Under the pieces are notes generated by a model. The model did not search any database. It was not told where the DNA came from and saw nothing but the letters and a program-made list of their open reading frames with translations. A DNA stretch of 64,000 bases, taken from Hyalangium ruber. Lineage in GTDB: Bacteria; Myxococcota; Myxococcia; Myxococcales; Myxococcaceae. Numbering within the stretch: the stretch's first letter is position 1; every line of letters starts with the position of its first letter. Made by a program: the position numbers and the translations under genes. The stretch spans positions 310,001-374,000 of the forward strand of contig NZ_JAXIVS010000004.1 of assembly GCF_034259325.1 (NCBI RefSeq). Direction: 5' to 3'. Positions 54,960-64,000 of the stretch are shown one piece after another.

Positions 54960-56510
54960 ATGCTCCCTACCGGCCGCCTCTCCGGCCTTCTTCTGCCTGT
55001 CTTCTCCCTCCGCTCGCGCACCGACTTCGGCATTGGCAACTTCGGTGCCATGGAAGGCCTCTTCCGTTGGATGAACGAGGCCCGCCAGAAGATCCTCATG
55101 GTGCTGCCGCTGCTGCCCACCGCGCCGGGGGACTCCAGCCCCTACGCCACGCGCTCGGCGTTCGGCCTCAACCCGCTCTTCATCGACCTGCACCAGGTGC
55201 CGGAGTTCCAGGCCACCGGCGGCGAGGCGGCGCTGTCGGAGGAGCACAAGCGCCAGCTGGCCGAGGCGCGCGCGGCCCACCGGGTCCGCTATGACCTGGT
55301 GTTCCCGCTCAAGGACGCCGCGTTCGCCCGGGCCTTCGCGCACTTCGAGCAGAAGGAGTGGGCGGCCCGCACGCCGCGCGCCCGCGAGTTCCAGGCGTGG
55401 CGAGAGGCGCAGGGCGAGTGGCTGGAGAGCTACGCCCTGTTCACCGCCATCTCCGAGGACCAGCAGCGCCGCGCGTGGTGGGAGTGGCCCGAGCCGCTGC
55501 GCACCCGCCAGCCCGACGCCCTGCGCGCCGAGGGCACCCGGATGGAGAGCCGCGTGCGCTACCACGCGTGGCTACAGTGGCTGGCCGAGCAGCAGTGGAA
55601 CCGCGTGCGCGAGCAGGCCAAGGCGCGCGGCATCCTCCTGTGCGGCGACGAGCCCTTCATCATCGGCCAGGACAGCGCGGACACCTGGGCGCACCCGGAC
55701 ATCCTCCGCAGGGATGCGCGCCTGGGCGTGCCGCCGGATGACTTCTCCGCCACCGGCCAGGACTGGGGCCTGCCCTACTTCGACTTCGCGGCGATGGAGA
55801 AGGAGGACTACCGCTGGCTCAAGGCGCGCGCGGTCAAGGCGGCCAGCTACTACGACTTGCGCCGGGTGGACCACGCGGTGGGTTACTTCCGCCAGTGGAT
55901 CCGCGACGAGAAGACGCCCACCGGGCGCTTCATCCCTCCGGACGAGGAGAGCCACAAGCGCCTGGGCGAGCGGCACTTCCGCCTGCTCTCGGAGAACGCG
56001 GGCATCATCGCCGAGGACCTGGGCGTCATTCCTCCGTTCGTGCGCAAGATTCTGGCGGACCTGGGACTGCCCGGCTACCGGGTGATGCGCTGGGAGCGCG
56101 ACGACGCCACCTACCGCAACCCGCACCAGTACCCGGCCGTGTCGCTGGCCACCACGGGCACCCACGACACCGAGCCGATGGCCGACTGGTGGGAGGCCGC
56201 GCGCGATGACGAGCGGGCCGCCGTGGCGCGCGCCTGGCCGGAGTTCCAGGGCATCAGCGCCACCAAGGAGTTCACCCCCGAGGTACACCGGGTGATGCTG
56301 GCCGCCGCGCTCAACTCCAACAGCAACCTGTGCGTGCTGCCGTGGCAGGACATCCTCGGCACGCGCGAGCGCATCAACCTGCCGGGCACCATGAGCGACA
56401 GCAACTGGGCCTACCGGATTACCCAGGACGTGGAGCGCCTGCTGGAGGATGAGCAGTCGCGCGGCGCGGCCGAGCGCCTGGCGTGGCTCACCGCCTCCGC
56501 CCGCCGCTGA
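54960..56510 (+). CDS. malQ: 4-alpha-glucanotransferase (amylomaltase)
   Basis: 516-residue GH77 glucanotransferase that moves maltosyl and longer glucan units between alpha-1,4-glucans in glycogen and maltodextrin metabolism; cytosolic. Active-site blocks: LRRVDHAVGYFRQW (nucleophile Asp), SENAGIIAEDLGVIPPFV (acid/base Glu), TTGTHDTEP (transition-state Asp), and the N-terminal SRTDFGIGNFGAM. ATG 54960 (MLPTGRLSGLLLPV) matches the usual start; an in-frame start at 54834 would overlap the divergent glycosylase gene. Confidence 0.93.
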   Translation: MLPTGRLSGLLLPVFSLRSRTDFGIGNFGAMEGLFRWMNEARQKILMVLPLLPTAPGDSSPYATRSAFGLNPLFIDLHQVPEFQATGGEAALSEEHKRQLAEARAAHRVRYDLVFPLKDAAFARAFAHFEQKEWAARTPRAREFQAWREAQGEWLESYALFTAISEDQQRRAWWEWPEPLRTRQPDALRAEGTRMESRVRYHAWLQWLAEQQWNRVREQAKARGILLCGDEPFIIGQDSADTWAHPDILRRDARLGVPPDDFSATGQDWGLPYFDFAAMEKEDYRWLKARAVKAASYYDLRRVDHAVGYFRQWIRDEKTPTGRFIPPDEESHKRLGERHFRLLSENAGIIAEDLGVIPPFVRKILADLGLPGYRVMRWERDDATYRNPHQYPAVSLATTGTHDTEPMADWWEAARDDERAAVARAWPEFQGISATKEFTPEVHRVMLAAALNSNSNLCVLPWQDILGTRERINLPGTMSDSNWAYRITQDVERLLEDEQSRGAAERLAWLTASARR

Positions 56511-56523
56511 AGTCCTCCGCTTC

Positions 56524-56547
56524 GCGGGGCCCGGGTCGGGGCCCCGC
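56524..56547. terminator. Bidirectional hairpin terminator
   Basis: Perfect 8-bp stem GCGGGGCC/GGCCCCGC with an 8-nt loop in the 45 bp between the convergent malQ and small lipoprotein genes. No U-tract. Confidence 0.6.
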
Positions 56548-56555
56548 CAGGGCGC

Positions 56556-56864
56556 TCAGTCGTCGTTCTTGACGCAGCGGACCTGAACGGGCAGCCCATC
56601 GAAGAGGACGCAGCGCCGGTTGGGCTCCAGGCAGTCCACCCGGGCGCAAATGTCGGTGGTGAGACACAGCGGGGGCGAGCGCCCGTAGTCGAAGAGCATC
56701 TCCCCGCAGAACTCGAGCTCGTCGGCGCACAGCAGGGCCGGACACTCGACGACGTCGTCCAGGTTGCGGCCTTCCTTGAGCTTCATCGCCTCGGCGTCGC
56801 TCGGCCCGCAGGAGAGCACCGCCGCCAGGGCCGCGCCGAGCAGCCCCCTCATTGGCCATGTCAT
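56556..56864 (-). CDS. Small cysteine-rich lipoprotein
   Basis: 102-residue exported protein of unknown family. Signal peptide with a lipobox-like VLSC (Cys19), then a mature part with seven or eight cysteines spaced for disulfides (ECPALLCADELEFCGEML, LCLTTDICARVDCLEPNRRC). It resembles the many short Cys-rich lipoproteins of myxobacteria. ATG 56864 lies behind a GTGGGA-like ribosome site; ATG 56852 is an alternative that also keeps the signal peptide. Confidence 0.65.
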   Translation of the reverse strand: MTWPMRGLLGAALAAVLSCGPSDAEAMKLKEGRNLDDVVECPALLCADELEFCGEMLFDYGRSPPLCLTTDICARVDCLEPNRRCVLFDGLPVQVRCVKNDD

Positions 56865-57026
56865 ATGTCCCACTCTGGCCCAGCCGGAGCCCTCTTGCAC
56901 GCTTGATGGCATGGAGTGTCCGGGATCCGCCCTTCCGCCCCTCTAGGGCTGAAAACGCGACAGCGGCACGCGGCTTGCGCGTCGGAAACGGGTCAACCGA
57001 CGGGCGAATGGATATGAACACGTCCC

Positions 57027-59108
57027 GTGGACGTGGCTCTCTTCCGACACCGGCTCCTGCCCCCCCTGTTCCTGCTGGCCCTGGCCTGCGCCTGCGCCAC
57101 CGCCAAGCCCCGACCCGATGCGCAAGAGGTCGATGACCTATCGATAAAAGGCACCGACAAGGTCGACGACGGGGACATCAAGGCGAAGATCCTCACCACC
57201 GAGACGCCCTGGTGGGAGCCGCTCTGGCCCTTCGACAACGGGCCCTCCTATTACGACCCCAACGCGTGGCAGGCGGACCTGCGGCGCATCGAGCGCTACT
57301 ACCAGTCGCAGGGCTACTACCAGGCCCAGGTCGTCTCGAATGAGGTGAAGCCCTCGGGCAAGGACCAGGTGGCGCTGGAGGCCACGGTGACCGAGGGCGC
57401 GCCCACGACCATCGGGGCCGTCAAGGTGTCCGGCATGGAGGCGCTGCCACAGGACCACCAGCGGCGCGCGCAGGCGGACCTGCCGCTCAAGGAGAAGGCC
57501 GTCTTCCGCGAGGAGGACTGGGTGGGCGTCAAGGAGCTCATCCAGGGGCGGCTGCGCGAGCTGGGCTACGCGGAGGCCGAGGTGGGTGGCGAGGTCCAGG
57601 TGGACGTGGGTACCCACACCGCCACGGTGGACCTGCAAGTCAAGCCGGGCCCGCGCTACAAGTTCGGCAACGTCTTCGTCGCCACCGACCCCGACCCGAA
57701 GGTGGCGCCCCGGCGCATCATCGAGCAGGCCCAGGGCGCGGTGCGCAAGGGCGACTGGTTCAGCGAGTCGGCGCTGGCCGAGGCCCAGGCGCGCGTGTTC
57801 GGCATGGGCGTGTTCGGCGCGGTGAAGGTCAACCGCGGCGCGCCCGACCCGGAGGCCGTCACGGTGCCGGTGGTGGTGGACGTGCGCGAGGCGCCGCTGC
57901 GCTCGGTCCGACTGGGCGGCGGCTTCGGCGTGGACATCACCCGCCAGGAAGGCCGCGTGCTGGCGGAGTGGACCAACCGCAACATCTTCGGCGGGCTGCG
58001 GCGGCTCACGGTGCGCGGGCGCGTTGGCTACGCCTTCCTGCCCTCCATCTATTCGACCGTCTCCGGGGACGAGAACGCCAAGAGCGGCGTGGTCTTCGAC
58101 GCCACCACCGAGTTCGAGCAGCCGCGCTTCCTCTTCCGGGACGTGCGCCTGCAGGCCTCGGTGTCCGGCGAGAAGGGCCTGGAGCAGGCCTACTCCTTCG
58201 TCGGCGGGCGGACGCGCACCGGCCTCATCTGGCAGCCGCACCCGGACCTGTCCGTCTTCCCCTCCTACAACCTGGAGGTCTACTTCCTGTCGGGCAAGGT
58301 CGGCACGGATGCGATCATCCCTCCGATTACCCTCGGCTGCCGCGAGCGAGACCTGGACGACTGCACCATCGCGCTGAGCTACCTGGAGACCACGGTGGCG
58401 TGGGACCGGCGGGATGACAGCAGCGAGCCTCGCAACGGCTACTACGCCTCGCTCTCGCTGCAGGGCGGTGGCGGGCCGCTGTTTGGCGACTTCAACTACG
58501 TGCGCGTGCTGCCGGACCTGCGCTACTACCACTCCTTCGGGCTCGCGCAGCGGCTGACGCTGGCGGGCAAGGTGCGCCTGGGGACCCTGATCCCGTTCTC
58601 CCGGGGCGAGGAGGAGGCGACGAGCTCCATCGTCACCCGCTTCTTCTCCGGCGGCGGCAACTCCATGCGCGGCTTCAACAGCCGGCGCCTGTCGCCGCAG
58701 GTGGCCGTGGATCCATCGGACCCCACCGCCGGCACCGTGCCGGTGGGCGGCAACAGCCTCGTGGAGACTTCACTGGAGGTGCGCTACCGGCTGACCGAGA
58801 GTCTGGTGGTCGCCAGCTTCTGGGACACCGGGTACGTGGGCCAGGAGTCACTGAAGCCCGGCTTCGCGGCACGCAACGAGCTCTACCACGCGGTGGGGCT
58901 GGGCTTGCGCTACCTGACCGTGGTGGGCCCCCTGCGAGTGGACATCGCCCGACGGTTGAACATCGGCCCCCCCTTGTTCGTGGACAGCCCCGGATACACC
59001 TATCCTTCCTCCGGGAGCTGTTTCGGCCTGGGGGGCAAGAAGACGACCTATGCCGGGGCCCCTGAAGGGCTCTGCACCTTCCAACTGTCGATTGGAGAAG
59101 CGTTTTGA
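57027..59108 (+). CDS. tamA: Outer-membrane TamA/BamA-family assembly protein
   Basis: 693-residue Omp85-family outer-membrane barrel. A signal peptide (about 8-25) precedes three POTRA-like domains (residues about 35-290; second POTRA starts IGAVKVSGMEAL), then a 16-strand barrel (about 300-693). The barrel contains the Omp85 lid-lock arginine motif FFSGGGNSMRGFNSRRLSP and ends in a C-terminal aromatic (AF), the BAM recognition signal. With the overlapping tamB it forms the translocation and assembly module, which helps insert outer-membrane proteins and move lipids. Start is GTG. The gene overlaps tamB by 4 bp. Confidence 0.9.
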   Translation: MDVALFRHRLLPPLFLLALACACATAKPRPDAQEVDDLSIKGTDKVDDGDIKAKILTTETPWWEPLWPFDNGPSYYDPNAWQADLRRIERYYQSQGYYQAQVVSNEVKPSGKDQVALEATVTEGAPTTIGAVKVSGMEALPQDHQRRAQADLPLKEKAVFREEDWVGVKELIQGRLRELGYAEAEVGGEVQVDVGTHTATVDLQVKPGPRYKFGNVFVATDPDPKVAPRRIIEQAQGAVRKGDWFSESALAEAQARVFGMGVFGAVKVNRGAPDPEAVTVPVVVDVREAPLRSVRLGGGFGVDITRQEGRVLAEWTNRNIFGGLRRLTVRGRVGYAFLPSIYSTVSGDENAKSGVVFDATTEFEQPRFLFRDVRLQASVSGEKGLEQAYSFVGGRTRTGLIWQPHPDLSVFPSYNLEVYFLSGKVGTDAIIPPITLGCRERDLDDCTIALSYLETTVAWDRRDDSSEPRNGYYASLSLQGGGGPLFGDFNYVRVLPDLRYYHSFGLAQRLTLAGKVRLGTLIPFSRGEEEATSSIVTRFFSGGGNSMRGFNSRRLSPQVAVDPSDPTAGTVPVGGNSLVETSLEVRYRLTESLVVASFWDTGYVGQESLKPGFAARNELYHAVGLGLRYLTVVGPLRVDIARRLNIGPPLFVDSPGYTYPSSGSCFGLGGKKTTYAGAPEGLCTFQLSIGEAF

Positions 59109-62100
59109 CGGAAGCCACCCCCAAGAAGAGCCACGCGCCCTGGAGACGTTGGGTGCGGCGCATCGTCTGGGGCGTGCTCGGCCTGGTGGCACTGGTGGTG
59201 CTGCTGGTGGGCGGGGCGCTCTTCTTCCTGACGACTCCCTCGGGCGAGCTCTGGCTGCGCGACAAGGTGGTGCCCATCGCCAACGAGCAGATCTCCGGCA
59301 AGCTGGAGGTGGGCTCGTTGGACCTGAGCCTCTCGGGGCTCACCGTAAGGGACTTGAAGCTCTACACGCCCGAGGGCGAGCTGGTGGCGGAGGTGGCCCT
59401 GGTGGACGCCCGCCTGTTGCTGGCGCCCCTGGCGCTCCAGCACGTGGAGCTGACGTCCGCCCGCATCGAGCGCCCGCGCCTCTACCTCGTGCAGGATGAG
59501 CGCGGCCTCAACCTGTCCCGAGCGATAGAGCCTCGCACGCCCAAGCCCGAGGAGCCGGACCAGGGCCGGGGCTCGCTGCGCCTCACCCTGAGGGACTTCC
59601 GCCTGGAGGATGGCTACGTCGACTTCGAGGCGGACGCCCCGGAGGGCACCCGCCAGGTGCGGCTGGAGGACCTCGACGCCAACGGCTCGGCCAGCTATGG
59701 GGCGGCGAAGCGCTCCTTCAACGCGCGGCTGGAGGCCACCGGCGGCCTGTCGCGCCCCGTCACCGGCCCCGTGAAGGTGTCCCTGCAAGGCCAGGGCGAG
59801 GAGGAGAACCTCTCCTCGGACGTGAACCTCACCGTGGCCGGGCTCGAGGTGGCGGTCCGCGGCGGCATGCGCGGAATGAATGAGGCGTGGATGGAGCTCA
59901 AGCGTCTGTCCCTCGCGCCGGACACGGCGCGTGCCTTCTTGCCGAGCTACCCGCTGCTGGTACCCGTCTCCCTGGAGGGCAACGCCCAGAAGCAGGGCGA
60001 CGTGGCCCGCGCCAGCCTGGACGCGCGGGCCGGCAAGGCCACGTTGGACCTCGACGGCTCCTTCAACATCGCCACGCTGCGCAGCGATGGCCTCACCCTG
60101 CAGGCGCGCGACATCGACCTGGCGGAGCTGGTGGAGAACGGGCCGACCACCTCCATCGTCGCCAGCCTCACCGCGCGCGGCGGCGGCACCAGCCTGGAGA
60201 CGCTCGATGGCGACGTGGAGCTCAACATCTCCCCGTCCAAGTTCAAGCAACAGCCCCTGGGACCGGTGGAGCTGCGCGCCAGCGCCAAGGACGGCAACTA
60301 CCTGCTCTCCCGCCTGCGGGTGCTGGTGCCGGGCGCCTCGCTGGACGCGAGCGGCCAGGGCTCCGTCGATAAGATTCAGGTGAAGGGCAGCCTGAGCGCC
60401 TCCAACCTGGCCGTGCTGGCGCAGACGGTGGGCAAGCTGGGCCCGGGCCCGGCGCTGCCGATGACGGGCGCCGGAGCGCTGGACTTCCAGGTCGAGGGGC
60501 CGCTGCGCGCCCCGGGCGTGGAGCTGTCGGGCACCTTCGCCTCGCTGGGCTACGCGGACACGCAGATCCAGAACCTCAACCTGAAGGCCGCGCTGCCGGA
60601 CGTCACCCGACCGCTCACGGTGGATGCCTCGCTGGTGGTGGGCGAGCTGCGCACCGGTGGGCGTACCCTGCAGAACGTCTCGGCCGTCATCGCCACCAAG
60701 GAGCGGGCGTTGCAGGCCATCGTGCGCACGGCGGGCGACATCCCGCTGAGCCTCGATGTGGCTGGCACCGTGGACGAAGACCAGCAAGGCCTCGCGCTGA
60801 AGGCGCTGACGCTGGCCTACCCGGAGGCCACCTGGACACTCCAGGGCCCCACCCACGTGGGCTTTGGCGGTGGGCACATTCAGGTGAAGCCCGCCCTGCG
60901 GCTCGCCTCCGACGCGCAGAGCCTGGCCGTCACGCTGGACATGGAGGGCGAGCGCGTGGACGGGCTCGTGGACGTGGGGGCGCTGGATCTCACGCGGCTG
61001 CCCAAGTCCGTCGTGCCCGAGACGCTCAAGCTGGGCGGCGTGCTCTCGGCCCGGGTGAGCGCGCGTGGGCGCCTGCCGCGTCCGGACGCCGAGCTCTCCG
61101 TCACCCTCGTGGATGGCCGCTTCCAGGAGTACTCGGACATCGACGTGAGCCTCAAGGGCACCTACGTGAAGGACCGCGCCACTGGCACGCTCTCGGCGGA
61201 GGTGCCCGCCGCGCGCGTCACCGCGGACTTCGACGTGCCGGTGCAGGGCGTGCTGCGCCGCCGCCGCGACGAGCTGAACCTCAAGGTAAACCTGGCCCGC
61301 CTCAACATCGAGGAGGTGCGCAAGCTGCTGAACCGCCCCGAGCCCGTCACCGGCGAGCTCACCGGCACGCTGGTGGTGACCGGCCCCGCGCGCGAGCCGA
61401 AGCTGAGCTTCACGCTGAGCGGCGAGGGGCTGCACTACGACGACAAGGCCTCCGGGGTGACGCTGCCCCCGCTCGCCTTCAAGCTGAACGCTGCCTCCGA
61501 CGAGACGGACGGCACGCTGGACGCGCGCCTGGAGGTGCAGGGGCTCGGCCCCCAGACGTACGTGGCCTTGCAGACGCCCTTCACCATGGGCCAGCTCCTG
61601 GAGAAGCCTCCCACCGCCGACGAGGTGATGCGCGCGCGGGTACAACTGGAGGCGCGCGCGAACGAGCTGCCCCTGACCCTGCTCGCGGGCATGGGCGGCG
61701 TCCAGAAGCCCGGTGGCACCGTGTCGCTGGCGGTGGATATGGCCGGCACTGCGCTCGTCCCCCAAGGCAAGCTGGAGGTGCTGGCCAAAGGGGCCACCGT
61801 CAACGGGCTGCCGCCCCAGGATGGCACCCTCACCGTGACGGCTGGGGCCGCGGACATCCGCATGGCCCTGTCGGTGCTCCAGCGCAAGGGCGAGGGCACC
61901 ACGCCGCTGGCGGAGCTGAGCGCCACCCTCGGCGCGCCCCTGGGCGCCCTTCAGGATCCGGACGTCATCGGCTGGGTGCCCTTCGATTTGAAGGGCCGCC
62001 TCCACCCCACACCGCTCATCGAGCTGCCCGGCCTGGCCACCGCGGATCCCGCGCTGCGCGAGCGCGGCCTGCAGGGCGTCATCTCCCTGGAGTTCACCGC

Positions 62101-63826
62101 GCGCGGCACACCCGCCGCGCCGCAGGTGGACCTCACCGCCGGCCTGCAGAAGCTCGGCGTGGGGACGCTCGCGCTCGGCCAGGCGCGCATCCACTACGGC
62201 TACTCGGACGCGCGCTCCCAGTTGGACGCGCTCGTCACCGCGCCCGCCGGAGGCACCCTGCTCTTGAAGGCCGGCATCCCGTTGGACTTGTCCCTGCCCG
62301 CCGTGCAGCAAGGGCTGGAGGTGAACCGGGTGCCGCTGGACGTGACGCTGGTGGCCCGGCAGTTCGACATGGGCTTCCTGTCCGGGGCGCACGAGATGGT
62401 GCGCAGCCTGGGCGGCGTGCTCGAGGCGGACGCGCACGTGGCGGGCTCCGTGGGCGCGCCCACCCTGCAGGGCAAGGTGAACTGGAACAACGGCCTGATC
62501 GGGCTGATGGGCTTCGGCGAGTACCGGGACATCCGCGTCAACCTCGCGGTGACCCAGGAGCGCATCCAGCTCCAGGAGCTGTTCGCGCGCGCCGGCTCCG
62601 GTGAGGTGCGCATGAAGGCCGATGCGAAGCTGTCGGGCGGCCGCGCCTATGAGCTCACCGGCGATGCCCAGCTCAAGGACTTCCCCATCATCTCGGAGGA
62701 TCAGCTCGTCGCCATCACCTCGCTGAACGCGACGATGGAAGGCACCCTGTCCAACGAGCTGGTGAACATCCGCAACCTCAACATCCCCGAGGCCCACATC
62801 ACGCTGCCCGAGGTGGCGCGCAAGGACCTGCAGCCGCTGCAGCGGCCCGGCGACATCGTCCTGGTGCGCAACGGCGTGCCCGTGGAGAAGCGCCGCCGCA
62901 AGAAGGCCGAGCCCGCCAAGAACGCTCCGGCCCTGGGCACCGGCGGCAAGGACTCTCCCGCGGGAGACGCCTCGGCGCAGCTCCCCACCACGGACCCGAC
63001 GAAGGGCGGCACGGGAACGGGAGGCGCCGGCGCCACGGCCCCGGTCGAGGACGCGGTCGACACGGAGGAGGAAGAGGAGGAGGTGCTGCGCACGTACCGG
63101 CTGCTGGTGAACGCCCCGCGCAACATCTGGGTCAAGGGCTCGGACGTGAACATCGAGCTGGGCCTGTCGCCGGGCTTCGAGGTCTCCTACACCGACGAGC
63201 CCTTCCTGTCGGGCGAGGTCATCGTCCAGCGCGGCCGGGTGTCGGCGCTGGGCCGGCGCTTCGACGTGCAGAAGGACAGCAAGGTGACGTTCACGGGGCC
63301 GCCGCTGGCGCCCTACCTGAACATCACCGCCGAGCACCAGAACGAGCGTGAGAACGTCACGGTGTTCGTCCACATCCGCGGCCAGGGCAAGGACTTCACC
63401 ATCGAGCCCACGAGCGAGCCGCCCATGTCGGAGACGGAGATCTACACGCTGCTGGCCACGGGGCGCAGCACACTGGAGCGCAACTCGGGCGCCTCCATGA
63501 CGGCGGGCGCGCAGGCGGCCTCGGTGGTGGGCTCGCTGGTGGCCTCGCAGGCCAAGAAGGCCATCGCCGCCGAGCTGCCCCTGGACGTGTTCTCCATCGA
63601 GGCGGGAGAGGGCGGGCTGGCCGGCACGAAGCTCGAGGTCGGCACGTACCTCACGGACAAAATCTACGTGGGTTACACCGGCCGGGTGGGCGTCACCGCC
63701 CAGGACCGCGAGAACGCCAACGCGGTCCGCTTCGAATACCAGTTCAGCCCGCAGTGGAGCTTGGAGGCCAACTACGGAGACGCGCGCTCCGGAGGCCTGG
63801 ACCTCATCTGGAGCAAGGAGTACTGA
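59105..63826 (+). CDS. tamB: TamB/AsmA-family translocation and assembly module protein (DUF490)
   Basis: 1573-residue inner-membrane-anchored protein that spans the periplasm beside TamA. One N-terminal membrane helix (about 18-42) is followed by a long beta-rich taco-like array of AsmA/TamB repeats (about 50-1250) forming a hydrophobic groove thought to carry phospholipids. A Pro/Ala/Glu-rich low-complexity stretch lies at about 1260-1330, then the DUF490/TamB C-terminal domain (about 1335-1573), with YTLLATGRSTLERNSG and the terminal barrel-like FEYQFSPQWSLEANYGD. Start is TTG, overlapping the tamA stop (TTGA), a translationally coupled pair. Confidence 0.92.
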   Translation: MTEATPKKSHAPWRRWVRRIVWGVLGLVALVVLLVGGALFFLTTPSGELWLRDKVVPIANEQISGKLEVGSLDLSLSGLTVRDLKLYTPEGELVAEVALVDARLLLAPLALQHVELTSARIERPRLYLVQDERGLNLSRAIEPRTPKPEEPDQGRGSLRLTLRDFRLEDGYVDFEADAPEGTRQVRLEDLDANGSASYGAAKRSFNARLEATGGLSRPVTGPVKVSLQGQGEEENLSSDVNLTVAGLEVAVRGGMRGMNEAWMELKRLSLAPDTARAFLPSYPLLVPVSLEGNAQKQGDVARASLDARAGKATLDLDGSFNIATLRSDGLTLQARDIDLAELVENGPTTSIVASLTARGGGTSLETLDGDVELNISPSKFKQQPLGPVELRASAKDGNYLLSRLRVLVPGASLDASGQGSVDKIQVKGSLSASNLAVLAQTVGKLGPGPALPMTGAGALDFQVEGPLRAPGVELSGTFASLGYADTQIQNLNLKAALPDVTRPLTVDASLVVGELRTGGRTLQNVSAVIATKERALQAIVRTAGDIPLSLDVAGTVDEDQQGLALKALTLAYPEATWTLQGPTHVGFGGGHIQVKPALRLASDAQSLAVTLDMEGERVDGLVDVGALDLTRLPKSVVPETLKLGGVLSARVSARGRLPRPDAELSVTLVDGRFQEYSDIDVSLKGTYVKDRATGTLSAEVPAARVTADFDVPVQGVLRRRRDELNLKVNLARLNIEEVRKLLNRPEPVTGELTGTLVVTGPAREPKLSFTLSGEGLHYDDKASGVTLPPLAFKLNAASDETDGTLDARLEVQGLGPQTYVALQTPFTMGQLLEKPPTADEVMRARVQLEARANELPLTLLAGMGGVQKPGGTVSLAVDMAGTALVPQGKLEVLAKGATVNGLPPQDGTLTVTAGAADIRMALSVLQRKGEGTTPLAELSATLGAPLGALQDPDVIGWVPFDLKGRLHPTPLIELPGLATADPALRERGLQGVISLEFTARGTPAAPQVDLTAGLQKLGVGTLALGQARIHYGYSDARSQLDALVTAPAGGTLLLKAGIPLDLSLPAVQQGLEVNRVPLDVTLVARQFDMGFLSGAHEMVRSLGGVLEADAHVAGSVGAPTLQGKVNWNNGLIGLMGFGEYRDIRVNLAVTQERIQLQELFARAGSGEVRMKADAKLSGGRAYELTGDAQLKDFPIISEDQLVAITSLNATMEGTLSNELVNIRNLNIPEAHITLPEVARKDLQPLQRPGDIVLVRNGVPVEKRRRKKAEPAKNAPALGTGGKDSPAGDASAQLPTTDPTKGGTGTGGAGATAPVEDAVDTEEEEEEVLRTYRLLVNAPRNIWVKGSDVNIELGLSPGFEVSYTDEPFLSGEVIVQRGRVSALGRRFDVQKDSKVTFTGPPLAPYLNITAEHQNERENVTVFVHIRGQGKDFTIEPTSEPPMSETEIYTLLATGRSTLERNSGASMTAGAQAASVVGSLVASQAKKAIAAELPLDVFSIEAGEGGLAGTKLEVGTYLTDKIYVGYTGRVGVTAQDRENANAVRFEYQFSPQWSLEANYGDARSGGLDLIWSKEY

Positions 63827-63832
63827 GCCGGC

Positions 63833-64000
63833 TCACAGCGCGTAGATCTGATAGCAGGCGCCCACCGGGCCGCTGCCCGTGGAGCCCGCGTTGGGGGCCG
63901 ACTGCCACAGGCCCTCGGCGCCGCACTGGTGCCAGAGCCCATCACCGCTGGACTGCACGCAGGTGCGCGTGGCCACCGAGCGGCCCAGCGTGGCCGAGGG
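63833..64000 (-). CDS. C-terminal fragment of a secreted protein (5' part outside window)
   Basis: The last 55 codons of a minus-strand gene whose upstream part lies beyond the window. The visible end has three cysteines and the pattern TRTCVQSSGDGLWHQCG...GPVGACYQIYAL, which looks like one unit of a Trp/Cys-containing extracellular beta motif seen at the ends of myxobacterial secreted enzymes, where CVQ...W..Q..G units recur. Function cannot be told from the fragment. It is convergent with tamB, 6 bp away. Confidence 0.6.
   Translation of the reverse strand, partial: PSATLGRSVATRTCVQSSGDGLWHQCGAEGLWQSAPNAGSTGSGPVGACYQIYAL

Noticed and set aside
62930-63080. Low-complexity stretch in tamB taken as a possible frameshift or insertion
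   Set aside because: The frame stays open and the Pro/Ala/Gly/Glu-rich linker joins two recognised TamB parts, so it is a natural linker.
59048-63373. 1441-residue open frame antisense to tamB
   Set aside because: His/Arg/Leu/Gln-rich composition typical of reverse-frame shadows in GC-rich genes; tamB on the plus strand is clearly real.
63826-63836. GAGCCGGCTC palindrome as a terminator after tamB
   Set aside because: It is a 10-bp palindrome with no loop and no T-run, too short to form a terminator hairpin.

Overview
The window is a GC-rich chromosomal segment of a fruiting myxobacterium, probably suborder Cystobacterineae (Archangium, Cystobacter, Stigmatella or Myxococcus relatives). The signs are a Myxococcus-type retron with an msd-like long inverted repeat, MYXO-CTERM tails on two secreted proteins, SitA/SitI-type lipoprotein toxin and immunity cassettes, several Ser/Thr kinase-like genes, and many lipoproteins. 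Coding density is very high, with third positions almost always G or C. I see no tRNA, rRNA, insertion sequence or CRISPR array.

1-5 kb: an acyl-CoA oxidase-like gene that may begin outside the window, an NTF2-like lipoprotein, a membrane-anchored repeat protein and an M48 metalloprotease lipoprotein. 4.9-13.2 kb, all on the minus strand: a WGR/beta-propeller protein, a WGR/HEAT-repeat protein, a SWIM zinc-finger protein, a complete retron (msr-msd RNA gene plus reverse transcriptase), then a small single-pass membrane protein. Only 18 nt separate the SWIM stop codon from the retron RNA, so all five genes may form one transcription unit. This is the strongest candidate for an undescribed system here.

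13.4-25.8 kb: mostly housekeeping and metabolism. It holds ClpP, a single-HKD phospholipase D-like protein, class II fumarase, a MOSC protein, a cupin, an aldo/keto reductase, a kinase-like protein with a ruined catalytic loop, a Uma2-type nuclease-like protein, a PspC protein, the glyoxylate shunt pair aceB-aceA with a terminator, and a B12-binding/radical SAM protein.

26-37 kb: a group II PLP decarboxylase, a MYXO-CTERM polysaccharide-lyase-like protein with a repeated ACATGT palindrome upstream, an AstA-like acyltransferase, a transglutaminase-like protein whose start codon overlaps that of a divergent chemoreceptor fused to an oligopeptide-binding domain, and a large cysteine-rich surface protein.

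37-54 kb: two putative kin-discrimination modules. One is a lipoprotein with a PD-(D/E)XK-like end plus a DUF3396-type immunity protein; the other is a SitA6-like lipoprotein with a double-CXXCG SitI6-like partner. Between them lie a kinase that has lost its catalytic core, DedA, a HabA-like protein, a giant M36 metalloprotease, ornithine aminotransferase and a frameshifted WD40-type gene. An ECF sigma factor, a zinc anti-sigma factor and an RlmN-type radical SAM methylase follow. 54-64 kb: 3-methyladenine glycosylase divergent from 4-alpha-glucanotransferase, a small lipoprotein, then overlapping tamA and tamB for the outer-membrane translocation and assembly module, and the 3' end of a secreted-protein gene.
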